Shown: positions 9,321 through 18,079 of the stretch, piece after piece
Layout: the number at the start of each line of letters is the position of its first letter
How positions within the stretch are numbered: the stretch's first letter is position 1
NCBI RefSeq assembly: GCF_010499245.1
Contig: NZ_JAAGOW010000003.1
Coordinates: 1 to 64,000, forward strand
Direction: 5' to 3'
DNA: 64,000 nt
Source: Variovorax sp. WS11
GTDB taxonomy: Bacteria > Pseudomonadota > Gammaproteobacteria > Burkholderiales > Burkholderiaceae_C
Made by a program: the position numbers and the translations under genes
The notes under the pieces: generated by a model
Told to the model about the DNA's origin: nothing
Seen by the model: only the letters and a program-made list of their open reading frames with translations
The model's database searches: none

Positions 9321-12239
9321 ATGTCCAGTACCACTGTCGCCGAGTTCGCGAACGAGCTCAAGAAGACGCCCGAAATCCTGCTTGACCAGCTCAAGAGCGC
9401 GGGCGTGACCAAGGCTGCCGTCACCGACGCGCTCACCGAGGCCGACAAGCAGCGCCTGCTCGGCTTCCTGAAAGCCAGCCATGGCACGGTCGACCCCGAG
9501 CGCAAGAAGATCACGCTGACCAAGAAGTCGACCACCGAGATCAAGCAAGCCGACGCCACTGGCCGTGCGCGCACGATCCAGGTCGAGGTGCGCAAGAAGC
9601 GCACCTTCATCCAGCGCGACGAGGGACATCCGGCCACGCCTGAGCCGGTGAAGGCACTCGCCGACGCTCCTGCGCCTGCCGTTGCCGAGCCCGCCGCGCC
9701 GCGCGTCGACGAGGCCGAACTCGCTCGCCGTGAGGAAGAGGCGCGCCGCCAGGCCGAGCTGATCCGCCGCCAGGAGGAAGAACTGGTCGAGAAGCGCCGC
9801 CTGCGCGAGGAAGCCGAAGCGCGCGAACGCGAGAAGGTCGAGCGCGCCGAGCAGGCCGAGCAGGCCGCCCGCGCTGCGCGTGCCAAGGCAGCCGCCGAGA
9901 AGGCTGCCGCCGCCGTGACCGAAGGCGCGCCCGAAGCGCCCGAAGAAGCCCCGGCCGTGACCGACCGCAAGGCCGCCGCCGAAGCCGCTGCCGCCCAGGT
10001 CAAGGAAGACGCCAAGGCCAAGGCGGCTGCCGAATCGAAGGCCCGTGCCGACGAGGAAGCCGCGCGCGCCAAGGACCTCGACGAGCGCCGCCGCAAGGCG
10101 CTGGCCGAGGCCGAAGCCATTCGCGCCATGATGAATGCACCGGCCCGCGTGCTGGTCCCGCACAAGGCGCCCGAGAAGCCGGCGCCGGAAGCCAAGGCCG
10201 CAGGCGTCAAGGGCACGCTGCACAAGCCGACCGCACCGGCCGCCCGCACGGCCGCGCCGGGCACACCCGGCGCCGCGGCAGCGCCCGGCGCGGGCAAGGA
10301 AGTCAAATCGGCCAAGCTCTCCTCGAGCTGGGCCGGCGACACCGCCAAGAAGAAGGAAATCAAGACCCGCGGCGATGCCAGCGGCGGGGTCGGCCGCGGC
10401 AACTGGCGCGGCGGCCCGCGCGGGCGTCGCGGCAATGACCGTGGCAGCCAGGAAGAACGCGTGCAGGCCGCGCCGGTCGAGGCGCGCGTGCTCGAAGTGC
10501 ACGTGCCCGAGACCATCACGGTCTCCGAGCTGGCGCACAAGATGGCCGTCAAGGCGTCGGAAGTCATCAAGCAGCTGATGAAGCTGGGCCAGATGGCGAC
10601 CATCAACCAGTCGCTGGACCAGGACACTGCGATGATCATCGTGGAGGAAATGGGCCACAGCGCGGTCGTTGCCGCGCTGGACGATCCGGAAGCCTTCACC
10701 GACGAGGACGTGTCGGCGCAGCAGGCCGAGGCGCTGCCGCGTGCGCCGGTCGTGACCGTGATGGGTCACGTCGACCACGGCAAGACCTCGCTGCTGGACT
10801 ACATCCGCCGCACCAAGGTCGCGGCGGGCGAAGCCGGCGGCATCACGCAGCACATCGGTGCCTACCACGTGCACACGGATCGCGGCATGGTGTCCTTCCT
10901 GGATACCCCGGGCCACGAGGCCTTCACTGCGATGCGGGCCCGCGGCGCGCAGGCGACCGACATCGTGATCCTGGTGGTGGCGGCGGACGACGGCGTCATG
11001 CCCCAGACCAAGGAAGCTATCAGCCACGCCAAGGCGGCCAAGGTGCCGATCGTGGTGGCGATCAACAAGATCGACAAGCCCGATGCCAACCTCGACCGCG
11101 TCAAGCAGGAGCTGGTGGCCGAGCAGGTGGTGCCCGAGGAATACGGCGGCGACACGCCCTTCGTGTCGGTGTCCGCAAAGACCGGCCAGGGCGTGGACAA
11201 CCTGCTCGAGCAGGTGCTGCTGCAGGCCGAGGTGCTGGAGCTCAAGGCGCCGGTCGATGCCGCCGCCAAGGGGCTGGTGATCGAAGCGCAGCTGGACAAG
11301 GGCCGCGGCCCGGTCGCGACCGTGCTGGTGCAGTCCGGCACGCTCAAGATCGGCGACGTGGTGCTGGCGGGGTCGACCTACGGCCGCGTGCGCGCCATGC
11401 TGGACGAGGATGGCAAGGCGACCAAGGAAGCCGGCCCCTCGATCCCGGTGGAAATCCAGGGCCTGACCGAGGTTCCGCAGGCCGGCGACGAGTTCATGGT
11501 GATGGGCGACGAGCGCCGTGCGCGCGAGATCGCGACCTACCGTGCGGGCAAGTTCCGCAACACCAAGCTGGCCAAGCAGCAGGCCGCCAAGTTCGAGAAC
11601 GTGTTCTCGGAGCTGGGCGCCGAGGTCAAGACGCTGCCCATCATCATCAAGGCCGACGTCCAGGGCTCGCAGGAAGCGCTCGCGCAGTCGCTGCTCAAGC
11701 TCTCGACCGACGAGGTCAAGGTGCAGGTGGTGTACGCGGCGGTGGGCGGCATCAGCGAGTCGGACATCAATCTTGCGATCGCCTCCAAGGCGACGGTCAT
11801 CGGCTTCAACGTGCGCGCCGACGCCGGCGCGCGCCGGCTGGCCGAGGGCAACAACGTCGCCATCAGCTACTACAGCATCATCTACGACGCGGTGGACGAG
11901 CTGAAGACGGCGATGGCCGGCATGCTGGCGCCCGAGCGGCGCGAAGAGATCATCGGCTCGGCCGAGATCCGCACCGTGTTCGTGGCGTCCAAGATCGGCA
12001 CGGTCGCGGGCTGCTACGTCACCTCGGGCTACGTTACCCGCAGCGCGCATTTCCGCCTGCTGCGCGACAACGTGGTTGTCTACACCGGCGAGCTGGAGTC
12101 GCTCAAGCGCATGAAGGACGATGTGCGCGAGGTGCGCGAAGGCTTCGAGTGCGGTATCAAGCTCAAGAACTACAACGACATCAAGGAAGGTGATCAGCTG
12201 GAGTTCTTCGAGATCAAGGAGATCGCGCGGACGCTGTAA
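9321..12239 (+). CDS. infB: Translation initiation factor IF-2
   Basis: This GTPase positions fMet-tRNA on the ribosome. It is 972 residues from ATG 9321, with GGAGG upstream. The N-terminal IF2_N domain (residues 1-80) is followed by a long charged, alanine-rich linker (about 120-400, probably coiled coil and disordered), a second IF2_N domain (near 395-450), and the G domain with G1 GHVDHGKTS near residue 481, DTPGHEAFT and NKIDKPDA. Domains II, III and the fMet-tRNA-binding C2 domain complete the protein. It lies in the standard nusA-infB-rbfA order. Confidence 0.97.
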   Translation: MSSTTVAEFANELKKTPEILLDQLKSAGVTKAAVTDALTEADKQRLLGFLKASHGTVDPERKKITLTKKSTTEIKQADATGRARTIQVEVRKKRTFIQRDEGHPATPEPVKALADAPAPAVAEPAAPRVDEAELARREEEARRQAELIRRQEEELVEKRRLREEAEAREREKVERAEQAEQAARAARAKAAAEKAAAAVTEGAPEAPEEAPAVTDRKAAAEAAAAQVKEDAKAKAAAESKARADEEAARAKDLDERRRKALAEAEAIRAMMNAPARVLVPHKAPEKPAPEAKAAGVKGTLHKPTAPAARTAAPGTPGAAAAPGAGKEVKSAKLSSSWAGDTAKKKEIKTRGDASGGVGRGNWRGGPRGRRGNDRGSQEERVQAAPVEARVLEVHVPETITVSELAHKMAVKASEVIKQLMKLGQMATINQSLDQDTAMIIVEEMGHSAVVAALDDPEAFTDEDVSAQQAEALPRAPVVTVMGHVDHGKTSLLDYIRRTKVAAGEAGGITQHIGAYHVHTDRGMVSFLDTPGHEAFTAMRARGAQATDIVILVVAADDGVMPQTKEAISHAKAAKVPIVVAINKIDKPDANLDRVKQELVAEQVVPEEYGGDTPFVSVSAKTGQGVDNLLEQVLLQAEVLELKAPVDAAAKGLVIEAQLDKGRGPVATVLVQSGTLKIGDVVLAGSTYGRVRAMLDEDGKATKEAGPSIPVEIQGLTEVPQAGDEFMVMGDERRAREIATYRAGKFRNTKLAKQQAAKFENVFSELGAEVKTLPIIIKADVQGSQEALAQSLLKLSTDEVKVQVVYAAVGGISESDINLAIASKATVIGFNVRADAGARRLAEGNNVAISYYSIIYDAVDELKTAMAGMLAPERREEIIGSAEIRTVFVASKIGTVAGCYVTSGYVTRSAHFRLLRDNVVVYTGELESLKRMKDDVREVREGFECGIKLKNYNDIKEGDQLEFFEIKEIARTL

Positions 12240-12269
12240 AGCGTCACCAAAGCGTCACGGATTCTGGCC

Positions 12270-12641
12270 ATGCCCAAGAGAAAAGCCGCAACCCCCAATC
12301 GCGCCTTCAAGGTCGCCGATCAGATCCAGCGCGATCTGACGGAGCTGATCGCGCGCGAGCTGAAGGATCCGCGGGTGGGCATGGTCACGATCCAGGCGGT
12401 CGAGGTCACGCCCGACTACGCGCATGCGAAGGTCTTCTTCAGCCTGTTGGTGGGCGATCCGGTGGAGACCACCGAGGCGCTCAACCAGGCGGCCGGCTTC
12501 CTGCGCAACGGTCTCTTCAAGCGCCTGCACATCCACACGGTGCCGACGCTGCATTTCCAGTTCGATCGCACCACCGAGCGCGCCGCCGACATGAATGCGC
12601 TGATCGCGCAGGCCGTCGCCTCCCGTTCCAAAGACGACTGA
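12270..12641 (+). CDS. rbfA: 30S ribosome-binding factor RbfA
   Basis: A small 123-residue KH-fold protein that binds the 30S subunit and helps mature the 5' end of 16S rRNA. The sequence contains the RbfA motifs RVADQI-like FKVADQIQRDLTELIARELK at residues 14-33, DPRVGMVTI and ALNQAAGFLRN. It sits between infB and truB as in most proteobacteria, with two bases separating its stop from the truB ATG. The upstream 30-base gap contains two direct copies of AGCGTCAC, of unknown meaning. Confidence 0.95.
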   Translation: MPKRKAATPNRAFKVADQIQRDLTELIARELKDPRVGMVTIQAVEVTPDYAHAKVFFSLLVGDPVETTEALNQAAGFLRNGLFKRLHIHTVPTLHFQFDRTTERAADMNALIAQAVASRSKDD

Positions 12642-12643
12642 GG

Positions 12644-13588
12644 ATGAACGCGCCACGCACACGGGTGCAGCGGCGCCCTGTGCATGGGGTGCTTCTGCTC
12701 GACAAGCCGCTGGGCCTGTCCAGCAACCAGGCCTTGCAGAAGGCCAAGTGGCTGCTGCGCGCCGAGAAGGCCGGGCACACGGGCACGCTCGACCCGCTCG
12801 CCAGCGGCGTGCTGCCGCTGTGCTTCGGGGCGGCGACCAAGTTCAGCCAACTGCACCTCGAGGCGGACAAGACCTACGAGGCCACTGCGCGGCTGGGCAT
12901 CCGAACCTCCACCGGCGATGCCGAAGGCGAGGTGATCGAGGAGCGGCCCGTTGCCGTCACGCCCGAGGACCTCGCGCGCGTGCAGACGCAGTTCACCGGC
13001 CCGATCCGGCAGGTGCCGCCGATGCACAGCGCCCTCAAGAAGGACGGCAAGGCGCTCTACGAGTACGCCCGAGAGGGCATCGAGGTCGAGCGTGCGCCAC
13101 GCGATGTCGTGATCCACGCGCTGGAGCTCGTTCAGCTGTCGGCGCACGAGATCCGCATCCGGGTTAGCGTGAGCAAGGGCACCTACATCCGCACCCTCGG
13201 CGAGGACATCGGCGCGGCGCTCGGCTGCGGCGCGCATCTCAGCGCGTTGCGCCGCACGGCCACCGGCAGCTTCGACGTCTCGCAGTGCGTCACGCTGGAG
13301 GCGCTGGAGGCCATGAGCGAGGCGCAGCGCATCGCCCAACTGCTGCCGACCGAGGCGCTGGTCGCCGGCCACACCAACGTCACGCTCTGCGCCGAAGATG
13401 CGGCACGTTTTCTGTCGGGCCTGCGCCGCCGCGGCGCCTGGCCCGATGCCGCGGAGGTCGCCGTCTTCGGCCAGGCCCCGGCCGCCTTCCTCGGCACGGC
13501 CCACGTGAAGGCCGGCGAACTCATCCCGGGGCGCTTGCTGAACCCCATCGAAATCCAGCAGACACTTTTGACCGAAGCCACACCATGA
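12644..13588 (+). CDS. truB: tRNA pseudouridine(55) synthase TruB
   Basis: TruB makes pseudouridine 55 in the T-loop of tRNAs. The 314-residue protein has the catalytic segment HTGTLDPLASGVLPLCFG near residues 42-59, whose Asp is the nucleophile, plus the KTYEATARLG and SKGTYIRTLGEDIG motifs that define the TruB family. The C-terminal extension (residues about 225-314) corresponds to the TruB C-terminal/PUA-like region. It is translationally coupled to typA, the stop codon overlapping the next start as ATGA. Confidence 0.96.
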   Translation: MNAPRTRVQRRPVHGVLLLDKPLGLSSNQALQKAKWLLRAEKAGHTGTLDPLASGVLPLCFGAATKFSQLHLEADKTYEATARLGIRTSTGDAEGEVIEERPVAVTPEDLARVQTQFTGPIRQVPPMHSALKKDGKALYEYAREGIEVERAPRDVVIHALELVQLSAHEIRIRVSVSKGTYIRTLGEDIGAALGCGAHLSALRRTATGSFDVSQCVTLEALEAMSEAQRIAQLLPTEALVAGHTNVTLCAEDAARFLSGLRRRGAWPDAAEVAVFGQAPAAFLGTAHVKAGELIPGRLLNPIEIQQTLLTEATP

Positions 13589-15420
13589 GCACCAACCAGA
13601 TCCGCAACATCGCCATCATTGCCCACGTGGACCATGGCAAGACCACCATGGTCGACCAATTGCTGCGCCAGTCCGGCACTTTCGCGGCGCACGAGAAAGT
13701 GGTCGACACCGTGATGGACAACAACGCGATCGAGAAAGAGCGCGGCATCACGATCCTGGCCAAGAACTGCGCCGTGACCTGGAAGGGTATGCACATCAAC
13801 ATCGTGGACACCCCCGGTCACGCCGACTTCGGCGGCGAGGTGGAGCGTGCGCTCAGCATGGTGGACGGCGTGGTGCTGCTGATCGACGCCCAGGAAGGCC
13901 CGATGCCCCAGACCCGCTTCGTCACCAAGAAGGCGCTGGCCCTGGGCCTCAAGCCGATCCTGGTGGTGAACAAGGTCGACAAGCCCGGCGCGCGCCCGGA
14001 CCACGTGGTCAACGCCGCCTTCGACCTGTTCGACAAGCTGGGCGCGACGGACGAGCAGCTGGACTTCCCCGTGGTCTACGCCTCGGGCATCAACGGCTGG
14101 TCGTCGCTGGAAGAGGGCGCGCCGGGCGAGCAGTGGGGCCCCGACATGTCGGCCCTGTTCGACACCGTCCTCGAGCACGTGCCGGCCCATGCGGGCGATC
14201 CGGACGCACCGCTGCAGCTGCAGATTTCGGCGATCGACTTCTCGACCTTCGTGGGCCGCATCGGCGTCGGCCGCATCAACGCCGGCACCATCCGCCCGAT
14301 GATGGACGTGGTCGTGATGGAAGGCCCTGACGGCAAGTCCTTCAAGGGCCGGGTCAACCAGGTGCTGACCTTCCAGGGGCTGGAGCGCGTGCAGGCCACC
14401 GAAGCCGGCCCGGGGGAAATTGTGCTGATCAACGGCATTGCCGACATCGGCATCGGCGTGACCGTCACCGACCCGACGACGCCGGAGCCGCTGCCCATGC
14501 TCAAGGTCGACGAGCCGACGCTGACGATGAACTTCTGCGTCAACACCAGCCCGCTGGCCGGCCGCGAAGGCAAGTTCGTCACCAGCCGCCAGATCTGGGA
14601 CCGCCTGCAGAAGGAGCTGCAGCACAACGTGGCCCTGCGCGTCAAGGAGACCGACGAGGAGGGCGTGTTCGAGGTCATGGGCCGGGGCGAACTGCACCTC
14701 ACAATCCTGCTGGAGAACATGCGCCGCGAGGGCTACGAACTGGCGGTGTCGAAGCCGCGCGTGGTGTTCCGCGACGTCGACGGCGTGCGGCACGAGCCGA
14801 TCGAGATGGTGACCGCCGACATCGAGGACCAGCACCAGGGCGGCGTGATGCAAGCCCTGGGCGAGCGCAAGGGTGAACTGGTCAACATGGAGCCGGACGG
14901 CCGTGGCCGCGTGCGCCTCGAGTACCGCATTCCGGCGCGCGGCCTGATCGGCTTCACCAACGAGTTCCTGAACCTCACGCGCGGCTCGGGCCTGATCTCG
15001 AACATCTTCGACAGCTACGAGGCGCACAAGGGCGAGATCGGCAGCCGCAAGAACGGCGTGCTGATCTCCATGGACGACGGCGAGATCTTCACCTACGCGC
15101 TGGGCAAGCTGGACGATCGCGGCCGCATGTTCGTGCGGGCGAACGACCCGGTGTACGAAGGCATGATCGTCGGCATCCACAGCCGCGACAACGACCTGGT
15201 GGTCAATGCCACGCGCACCAAGCAGCTCACCAACTTCCGGGTGTCCGGCAAGGAAGACGCGATCAAGATCACCCCGCCGATCGACCTCACGCTCGAATAC
15301 GGCGTGGAGTTCATCGAGGACGACGAGCTGGTCGAGATCACGCCCAAGAGCGTGCGCCTGCGCAAGCGCCACCTGAAGGAACATGAGCGCAAGCGCGCCA
15401 GCCGCGAGACCACTGTCTAG
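13585..15420 (+). CDS. typA: Ribosome-associated GTPase TypA/BipA
   Basis: BipA is an EF-G-like GTPase that binds ribosomes, helps large-subunit assembly and is linked to stress and cold adaptation. The ATG at 13585 overlaps the truB stop by 4 bases and gives 611 residues, the family length. G1 is AHVDHGKTTMV near residues 12-22, followed by the switch region ERGITI, DTPGHADFGGEVERALSM and NKVDKPGARP. The C-terminal BipA-specific domain carries the conserved KGxxGSRxxG segment (EIGSRKNGVLISMDDGE). It closes the housekeeping block. Confidence 0.96.
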   Translation: MSTNQIRNIAIIAHVDHGKTTMVDQLLRQSGTFAAHEKVVDTVMDNNAIEKERGITILAKNCAVTWKGMHINIVDTPGHADFGGEVERALSMVDGVVLLIDAQEGPMPQTRFVTKKALALGLKPILVVNKVDKPGARPDHVVNAAFDLFDKLGATDEQLDFPVVYASGINGWSSLEEGAPGEQWGPDMSALFDTVLEHVPAHAGDPDAPLQLQISAIDFSTFVGRIGVGRINAGTIRPMMDVVVMEGPDGKSFKGRVNQVLTFQGLERVQATEAGPGEIVLINGIADIGIGVTVTDPTTPEPLPMLKVDEPTLTMNFCVNTSPLAGREGKFVTSRQIWDRLQKELQHNVALRVKETDEEGVFEVMGRGELHLTILLENMRREGYELAVSKPRVVFRDVDGVRHEPIEMVTADIEDQHQGGVMQALGERKGELVNMEPDGRGRVRLEYRIPARGLIGFTNEFLNLTRGSGLISNIFDSYEAHKGEIGSRKNGVLISMDDGEIFTYALGKLDDRGRMFVRANDPVYEGMIVGIHSRDNDLVVNATRTKQLTNFRVSGKEDAIKITPPIDLTLEYGVEFIEDDELVEITPKSVRLRKRHLKEHERKRASRETTV

Positions 15421-16324
15421 CACGGTGCTCACGCACGGCCGCGCCGTCTGGCTGATGGTCGCCGTGACCCTGATGTGGGCCACGGCGGGCGTGGTCACGC
15501 GCCATCTCGAGCATGCGCGCAGCTTCGAGATCACCTACTGGCGCAGCTTCTTCACGCTCGCGGCCCTGCTCGTGATCCTGCCGGCCTGGCAGGGCCGGGC
15601 GGTGTTCGCGAAGATCCGATCGGGCGGCCGCGCGCTCTGGATCTCCGGCGTCTGCTGGTGCGTGATGTTCACCGCCTTCATGGTGGCGCTTACGCTGACC
15701 AGCGTGGCCAACGTGCTCGTGACCATGGCGCTCGGGCCGCTCCTCACGGCGCTTGCGGCGCGGATCTTCATCGGTCACCGGCTGCCGCCGCGCACCTGGG
15801 CGGCGATCGTGGTGGCCGGCCTCGGCATCGGCTGGATGTACGGCACCCAGCTGGGCGACGGCCTTCTGGCCGGCACCCTGGTGGCGCTGTGCGTGCCGCT
15901 GGCCGGCGCCTGCAACTGGACCGTGGTGCAGCATGCCCATGCGAAGGGGACCGAGGTGGACCTGGTGCCTTCGGTGCTGGTGGGCGCTGCGATGTCCTCG
16001 CTGCTCACGCTGCCGCTGGCCTGGCCCTTTCAGGCCAACACGCACGACGTCGCGTTGCTGGCCTTCCTGGGCGTGTTCCAGCTGGCGATTCCCTGCGTGC
16101 TCTCGGTGCTCTGCGCACGGGTGCTGAAGGCGCCGGAGGTGGCTTTGCTGGCGCTGCTGGAGATCATCTTCGGCATCACCCTGGCCTGGCTCGGTGCCGG
16201 CGAGGCGCCGTCGTCGAGCGTGCTGGCCGGCGGCGCGCTGGTGATCGGCGCGCTGGTGTTCAACGAATGGCTCGGGCTGCGCGACCGGCGCGCGGCGGCC
16301 GTGGCCCTGCCGGGGACCCGGTAG
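15383..16324 (+). CDS. EamA/DMT-family transporter
   Basis: This 313-residue integral membrane protein has about ten hydrophobic helices arranged as two EamA repeats, the architecture of drug/metabolite exporters. Typical features are the N-terminal WATAGVVTRHLE loop and ALLEIIFGITLAWLGAGE in the second repeat (near residue 255). The ATG at 15383 would overlap the end of typA by 38 bases, with AAGGA just upstream. An in-frame GTG at 15425, just after the typA stop, is a credible alternative and removes 14 polar residues. The substrate cannot be told from sequence. Confidence 0.82.
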   Translation: MSASAPAARPLSSTVLTHGRAVWLMVAVTLMWATAGVVTRHLEHARSFEITYWRSFFTLAALLVILPAWQGRAVFAKIRSGGRALWISGVCWCVMFTAFMVALTLTSVANVLVTMALGPLLTALAARIFIGHRLPPRTWAAIVVAGLGIGWMYGTQLGDGLLAGTLVALCVPLAGACNWTVVQHAHAKGTEVDLVPSVLVGAAMSSLLTLPLAWPFQANTHDVALLAFLGVFQLAIPCVLSVLCARVLKAPEVALLALLEIIFGITLAWLGAGEAPSSSVLAGGALVIGALVFNEWLGLRDRRAAAVALPGTR

Positions 16325-16346
16325 CATCCGGGCTTTCACCTATTTC

Positions 16347-16364
16347 GCGCCCGAGGTCGGGCGC
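16347..16364. repeat. Perfect inverted repeat between the DMT gene and the YXWGXW gene
   Basis: GCGCCCGA and TCGGGCGC form an 8-bp palindrome around two bases, in the 74-base gap before the YXWGXW gene. There is no T-run directly after it, so it is not a standard terminator. It may be a weak transcript end or a protein site; I cannot choose. Confidence 0.4.
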
Positions 16365-16398
16365 GTTCAAGACTTTTCATCCAATGAGGGAGATAGCG

Positions 16399-16866
16399 AT
16401 GCGACTTTCCGCCTTCCTGCTGGCCGCCGTGGCGGCTGCGGCATCTTTGGGGGCCTCGGCCCAGGTGTCGGTCAACATCCATGTGCCCGGCCTCATCGCA
16501 GTGGCGCCGCCGGCGCCGCGCTACGAGGTCGTGCCGGCGCCACGGTCGGGCTTCGTCTGGGTGCCGGGCAACTGGCAATGGCAACAGAGCGCCTATGGCT
16601 GGCGCGCGGGCTACTGGGAGCGCGCGCGGCCGGACTATGTCTATGCGCCGGGCAACTGGGTGCGTGCGGATGGAGGCTGGCGCTGGGCCGAGCCCAATTG
16701 GCGGCGTGCCGAAAGGCGTGCCTACCGGGACGACCGCCACGAGCGGCACGACCGCCACGAACGCCACGACCGGCACGACGATCGTCATGGCCATCGCGGC
16801 CATGACGGCGGCCACCACGGCGGCTACCACTGCCCGCCGGGGCAGGCCAAGAAGGGGAACTGCTGA
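16399..16866 (+). CDS. Secreted YXWGXW-repeat protein with His/Arg/Asp-rich tail
   Basis: A 155-residue exported protein of unknown function. I choose the ATG at 16399 because AGGGAGA lies 7-8 bases upstream; the in-frame ATG at 16384 is less well supplied. A signal peptide (MRLSAFLLAAVAAAASLGAS, cleavage after SAQ) precedes aromatic YXWGXW-type repeats (GFVWVPGNWQW, YGWRAGYWER, YVYAPGNW, GGWRWAEPNW). The last third is a charged tail built from repeats of RHERHD with many His, ending in CPPGQAKKGNC. The tail could bind divalent metal, which is inference. The DNA repeats in this tail are coding repeats, not CRISPR. Confidence 0.8.
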   Translation: MRLSAFLLAAVAAAASLGASAQVSVNIHVPGLIAVAPPAPRYEVVPAPRSGFVWVPGNWQWQQSAYGWRAGYWERARPDYVYAPGNWVRADGGWRWAEPNWRRAERRAYRDDRHERHDRHERHDRHDDRHGHRGHDGGHHGGYHCPPGQAKKGNC

Positions 16867-16887
16867 GCGCAGCACCCCCGGGGCCGG

Positions 16888-17277
16888 TCAGGGCCGCGCG
16901 ACCTTCCAGACGTTGTTGACGCCGTCGCCCGTCTTGTCGCCGGCCTTCGCGTCCTTGGCCCAGTAGTAGAGCGGCCAGCCCTTGTAGGCCCACTGGCGCT
17001 TGCCGTCGTCGCGCACGACGATGGTGTAGGCGCCCATCGGCTTGGCCGCGTCGGCCGCCATCAGGGGCGGCCAGTTGGTCGCGCAGGGCCCGTTGCAGGT
17101 CGATTTGCCGCTGCCGGCGGCATCGCGGTCGAAGGTGTAGAGCGTCATGCCGCTGGGGCCGATCAGCACGCCGTCGGCGGTGCGGGTCGGGGCGTCCGGC
17201 ATCGACGCGGTTCTGGACATGCCGCCGCAGCCGGCGAGCAGGGCGGCCGCGAGGATCGAGGCGCTGAGCAGTTTCAT
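16888..17277 (-). CDS. Lipoprotein with YxxxD-type repeats (COG4315-like)
   Basis: A 129-residue predicted lipoprotein: the signal ends in the lipobox LLAGC (Cys near residue 17) and AAGGAG lies before the ATG. The mature part contains the LYTFDRD and LYYWAKDAKAGD motifs of the small COG4315 lipoproteins (pattern Y-x-aromatic-x-x-D), together with a CNGPCATNWPPL segment with two cysteines. The biochemical role of this family is unknown. It lies 68 bases downstream of the anti-sigma gene and on the same strand, so it may be a target or member of that sigma-factor unit. Confidence 0.78.
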   Translation of the reverse strand: MKLLSASILAAALLAGCGGMSRTASMPDAPTRTADGVLIGPSGMTLYTFDRDAAGSGKSTCNGPCATNWPPLMAADAAKPMGAYTIVVRDDGKRQWAYKGWPLYYWAKDAKAGDKTGDGVNNVWKVARP

Positions 17278-17345
17278 GAGAAGTTTCTCCTTGGTTGAAC
17301 AAACAGTTTGGAAAAGGCCGGGCGGTCTGGCGTCCCGGCCTTTCA

Positions 17346-18068
17346 TCAGAGCTGGCGGTACACCGCGCCGGCCAGGTTGAGCAGGACTTCGCGGGGCAGC
17401 TTGCCCGTCAGCGCATAGCCGAAACCCTGGTCGACCCAATAGAAGCTCGGCGCCGGGCCCTCTTGCGAATAGCGGAATGCGCTTTCTCCCGACCGCGGCT
17501 GTTGCGCCGCTGCGGCGTCGAGGCTGCCGATGTAGAGGGTCAGGCGCTCGCCGTCGCCACGCTCGAACATGAACTGTGCCCGGGCCCCCTCGCCACCGGG
17601 CAGCAGACGACCGCCGACCAGCGCGTAGCCCTGGGCCGACAGATCGGGCACCTTGAGCGGCTTGTCGAGCCGCTTCGAGAGCCACTGCACCAGATGCTGC
17701 TGCTCGGTTGCGGCCACGTCGACGGGGTGGCGCTTCTCGGGCGCGTAGACGACGTGGGCCACCGCGGCGGCATGCACGAACTCCTGGGTCGCAGGCCCGT
17801 TGGCCAGCAAGGCCCGGCGCTGGTGGGTCCATTCCAGGCTCCCCAGCCAGCCGGCGCCGAAGGCGACCAGCAGGCCGGCCGCGATGCCGCTCCAGCGCAT
17901 CCAGCGTGCATGCTGGTCCTGGCGCGCCGCGACCATCTCCGCGGCCGCAAGCAGGGAAGGCGGAATCGGCTCGTCGAGCACCTCGCCGTGCAGCCGGCGC
18001 AGCGCGTCGCGCTGGGCCCGCCAGGCGGGCTGGTCGGTGTCGGGCGTCGAGGAGGACGGCGGCTTCAT
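17346..18068 (-). CDS. Membrane anti-sigma factor
   Basis: A 240-residue single-pass membrane protein next to an ECF sigma gene. The N-terminal cytoplasmic part (residues 1-60) contains arginine-rich helices (QRDALRRLHGEVLDEPIPPS). One transmembrane helix follows (GIAAGLLVAFGAGWLGSLEW, near 63-82). The periplasmic part has no domain I recognise beyond the general anti-sigma layout. A GTG at 18083 overlapping the sigma stop as GTGA would add five residues and give tight translational coupling; the ATG at 18068 is listed because neither start has a clear ribosome-binding site. It should hold the sigma factor inactive at the membrane. Confidence 0.82.
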   Translation of the reverse strand: MKPPSSSTPDTDQPAWRAQRDALRRLHGEVLDEPIPPSLLAAAEMVAARQDQHARWMRWSGIAAGLLVAFGAGWLGSLEWTHQRRALLANGPATQEFVHAAAVAHVVYAPEKRHPVDVAATEQQHLVQWLSKRLDKPLKVPDLSAQGYALVGGRLLPGGEGARAQFMFERGDGERLTLYIGSLDAAAAQQPRSGESAFRYSQEGPAPSFYWVDQGFGYALTGKLPREVLLNLAGAVYRQL

Positions 18069-18079
18069 GGCAATGCGCT

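Noticed and set aside
13183..15534. A 783-codon minus-strand open frame opposite truB-typA
   Set aside because: Antisense shadow of conserved genes, rich in Asp/His/Arg/Val runs, with no ribosome-binding site or motif.
16735..16830. CRISPR-like short repeats in the YXWGXW gene
   Set aside because: They are tandem coding repeats of the His/Arg tail without spacers of constant length.
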